From: Paraburkholderia agricolaris
GTDB taxonomy: Bacteria; Pseudomonadota; Gammaproteobacteria; Burkholderiales; Burkholderiaceae
Assembly: GCF_009455635.1 (NCBI RefSeq)
Contig: NZ_QPER01000002.1
Location: forward strand, 1 to 64,000
Length of the DNA stretch: 64,000 bases
Direction of reading: 5' to 3'
The position numbers were made by a program, and so were the translations under genes. Below the pieces are notes generated by a model. That model was not told the DNA's origin. It made no database searches and worked only from the letters and a program-made list of their open reading frames with translations. Shown one piece after another: positions 62,096-64,000 of this stretch. The number at the start of each line of letters is the position of its first letter. The stretch's first letter is position 1.

Positions 62096-64000
62096 ATGCA
62101 CACTATCGATGCCCTCACGGCGCGTCGGGTCCTCCTGCGCCCGTTCGTGCTGTTCTTCTTCGTGCTGCTGTCGTGGTTTGTCACGCCGCACGCGCATGCG
62201 GTCGAGTGTCCCGGCCGCTACGCGGCGTCCGGCGCGTATCCTGCCGATCCGATGTGCCCGCTCAAGGCCGCGGCCGCTGACTTCGGCGGCATGGGCGGCT
62301 ACGTCTGTGGCGATCCTTCGGTGATCGCGAGCTATTGCAGCGGTCCGTCGGCCACCGACACGACCGAACCGGTTTCGCCCGAGGGCAGCATGCCGGACGA
62401 CCAGGACAACTGCGCGGCCGACGCCACTGCCGGGTGCGGCAGCAGCACGTCGGGCGGTGAACCGGTCAACCTGTACACCGGCCAGTTCTACTTCTTTCGC
62501 CACGATCTGGCGCTGGCCGACACGCTGCCGCTGGATCTTGCCCGCACCTACCGCAGCGGCGCTTACGACGGTAGCGGGCGGCCGCTGGTGGGCGCGTTCG
62601 GCGTCGGCGGCGGCCTGGGCTTCGACACGATCCTGGCGATGAGCACGGACCGCCAGCGCCTCGAACTGCGCCAGGCCACCGGCATCCGTGTGCCGTTCAC
62701 GCCGCGCGCGGGCAGCGGCGGCAAGGGCTGGGACGATCTGACCAGTCCCGGCGAGTACTACCGCGCCCGCATCGACGCGGCCGGCACGACCGGCCTGACG
62801 CTGACGCTGAGCGATGGCCGCATCCAGCGCTTCACGTCGATCGGCGGCGTGTACCGCCTGAGCCGTCTCGAGGACCGCAACGGGAATGCTGTCGTGATCG
62901 CCCGTGACAGCAGTACGGGCGCGATCACCAGCGTGAGCGGCCCCAATGGCCGCACGCTGACGTTCACGTCGATCGTGGGGGCGCGCGGCACGCCGCTCAT
63001 TTCGCGCGTGACCGACCCGCTGGGCCGCCAGGTGAGCTACACGTACGACAGCGCGGACCGTCTGGTTCAGGTGAGCGACGCAGCCGGCGGCATCTGGAAA
63101 TACGGCTGGGACAGCAACTCACGCCTTGCAGTCATCACCGACCCCGAGGGCAATCTCCAGGTCGCCAGCACCTACGACGACAACGATCGGGTCATTGCCC
63201 AGAAACTCGCGGACGGCAGTACCTTTGCGTTCGCCTACACGCTGGGCGGCGGCAAGGCCACGCAGACCGACGTGACCGACCGGCGCGGCAGCATCCGCCG
63301 CGTGGAGTTTGACGCAAACGGACGGGTGGTGCGCAATACGTATCCGCTGGGTGACACCGCGCAGCAGGTGCAGACCTTCACGTACGACGCGACGGGCCGG
63401 GTGACGAACCTGGCGGCAGGCGATCGCCAGTACACCTATGGCTACGACACGAACGGCAATCGCATCAGTGAGGCCGATCAGTACAGCACGCTGCACACGC
63501 GCACCCATGACGGCTACAGCCAGGTCCTGACGGACGCGGAAGCGGGCGATCCGCAGCGGGGCGTGGCCACCGTCTACACGTACGACGCGAAGGGCAACCT
63601 GCTGACGGTCACTGACCGGCTCGGTAAGCGCACGACTTTCACGGTCGACGCGCAGGGTCGCGTCCTGACGGTGACCGATGCCTTGAAAGGCGTCACACGT
63701 TACACCTATACCGGCGGTGACCTGACGGCTGTCACCGATCCGCTGAACCGCACCACGCAGTACACGACGGATGCGGCAGGCCGTGTGACGGCGGTGCAGG
63801 ACCCGCTGGGCAACAGGACGAAGCGCACACTCGACGCGCTGGACCGCACGACCGATATCACCGATGCACTGAACGGCGTGACCCGCTTCACGTGGGACCG
63901 TAACGGGCACCTGCTCAGCCAGAGCGACCCGAAGGGGGTGACCACGCGCTACACCTATAACGCGATCGGCCGTCCGGTGAGTAAAACCGACCCGCTGGGC
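62096..64000 (+). CDS. RHS/YD-repeat protein, partial at window end
   Basis: 635 codons are visible, open to the window edge. A signal peptide (VLLRPFVLFFFVLLSWFVTP, then HAHAVE) precedes a Cys-rich about 80 residues and a DUF6531-like entry (GEPVNLYTGQFYFFRHDLAL). YD repeats then run to the end, for example VSYTYDSADRLVQVSDAAG, FTYDATGRVTNLA and YGYDTNGNRISEAD. Such proteins form large shells around a C-terminal toxin or effector, which lies outside the window. Sec-type export suggests cell-surface or secreted toxin rather than a type VI-linked Rhs. Confidence 0.92.
   Translation, partial: MHTIDALTARRVLLRPFVLFFFVLLSWFVTPHAHAVECPGRYAASGAYPADPMCPLKAAAADFGGMGGYVCGDPSVIASYCSGPSATDTTEPVSPEGSMPDDQDNCAADATAGCGSSTSGGEPVNLYTGQFYFFRHDLALADTLPLDLARTYRSGAYDGSGRPLVGAFGVGGGLGFDTILAMSTDRQRLELRQATGIRVPFTPRAGSGGKGWDDLTSPGEYYRARIDAAGTTGLTLTLSDGRIQRFTSIGGVYRLSRLEDRNGNAVVIARDSSTGAITSVSGPNGRTLTFTSIVGARGTPLISRVTDPLGRQVSYTYDSADRLVQVSDAAGGIWKYGWDSNSRLAVITDPEGNLQVASTYDDNDRVIAQKLADGSTFAFAYTLGGGKATQTDVTDRRGSIRRVEFDANGRVVRNTYPLGDTAQQVQTFTYDATGRVTNLAAGDRQYTYGYDTNGNRISEADQYSTLHTRTHDGYSQVLTDAEAGDPQRGVATVYTYDAKGNLLTVTDRLGKRTTFTVDAQGRVLTVTDALKGVTRYTYTGGDLTAVTDPLNRTTQYTTDAAGRVTAVQDPLGNRTKRTLDALDRTTDITDALNGVTRFTWDRNGHLLSQSDPKGVTTRYTYNAIGRPVSKTDPLG

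Noticed and set aside
1..64000. CRISPR arrays, tRNA, rRNA and insertion sequences
   Set aside because: I saw no spaced direct repeats of CRISPR type, no recognisable tRNA or rRNA sequence and no transposase gene.

Overview
The window looks like the first 64 kb of a secondary chromosome (chromid) of a Burkholderiaceae bacterium, most likely Paraburkholderia. It opens exactly at the start codon of a replication initiator gene, followed by a parAB operon and four copies of the 14-bp palindrome TTTATGCGCATAAA, which matches the parS core I remember for Burkholderia chromosome 2. High GC content, short operons with overlapping stop and start codons, a Burkholderia-type porin, a large hopanoid locus and a hairpin repeat familiar from Burkholderia genomes all agree. 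The genus is inferred, not shown by a marker gene.

Layout. 1-4.2 kb: rep, parB, parA and a gene-free partition region with parS sites and two striking microsatellites (32 copies of GCACG, then 11 copies of TGGGAC). 4.2-12.2 kb: accessory genes: ArsC-like reductase, orphan sulfonate-binding protein, gluconate permease, small zinc protein, ECF sigma factor with anti-sigma factor, a 43-aa secreted peptide, two small coupled unknown genes, a cluster of DnaA-box-like sites, a flavin reductase and a stress-type protein. 12.3-17.3 kb: signalling: a hybrid histidine kinase diverges from an operon of CheY-like receiver, CheC-like protein and diguanylate cyclase.

17.5-33.8 kb: a hopanoid supercluster. 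hpnD, hpnE, shc and hpnG make and process the C30 hopene skeleton; mlaA and hpnN (minus strand) and hpnM (plus strand) are the transport part; ispH and hpnH supply isoprenoid precursor and adenosylhopane; hpnC and hpnB follow; hpnA closes the locus, with one uncharacterised protein between hpnB and hpnA. 33.9-45.2 kb: mixed housekeeping and accessory genes: acylphosphatase, egtD, a RarD-like transporter, an Mpo1-like protein, a Crp/Fnr regulator, a lytic transglycosylase, a DapA-like enzyme, a secreted nuclease, several small unknown proteins and an AcpA-type phosphatase.

45.4-61.4 kb: a catabolic island. An IclR regulator and a porin lie beside a long plus-strand operon: Rieske ferredoxin, a small unknown protein, Rieske oxygenase, SDR, cupin, alpha/beta hydrolase, a second IclR regulator, a second SDR that lacks the usual catalytic Tyr and Lys, a TPP-dependent enzyme, an aspartate-dehydrogenase-like protein, aldehyde dehydrogenase, an extradiol-type VOC dioxygenase, ferredoxin reductase and an MFS transporter. 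The genes read as uptake, ring oxygenation, ring cleavage and side-chain processing of an aromatic compound. I do not recognise the whole set as a named pathway, so it is the best candidate here for an undescribed system. The MFS gene is split by a one-base frameshift in a T6 tract. 61.6-64 kb: a short secreted YD-repeat protein and a large RHS/YD-repeat gene that runs off the end of the window.

All calls come from reading the sequence; no database search was run, and family names rest on remembered motifs.
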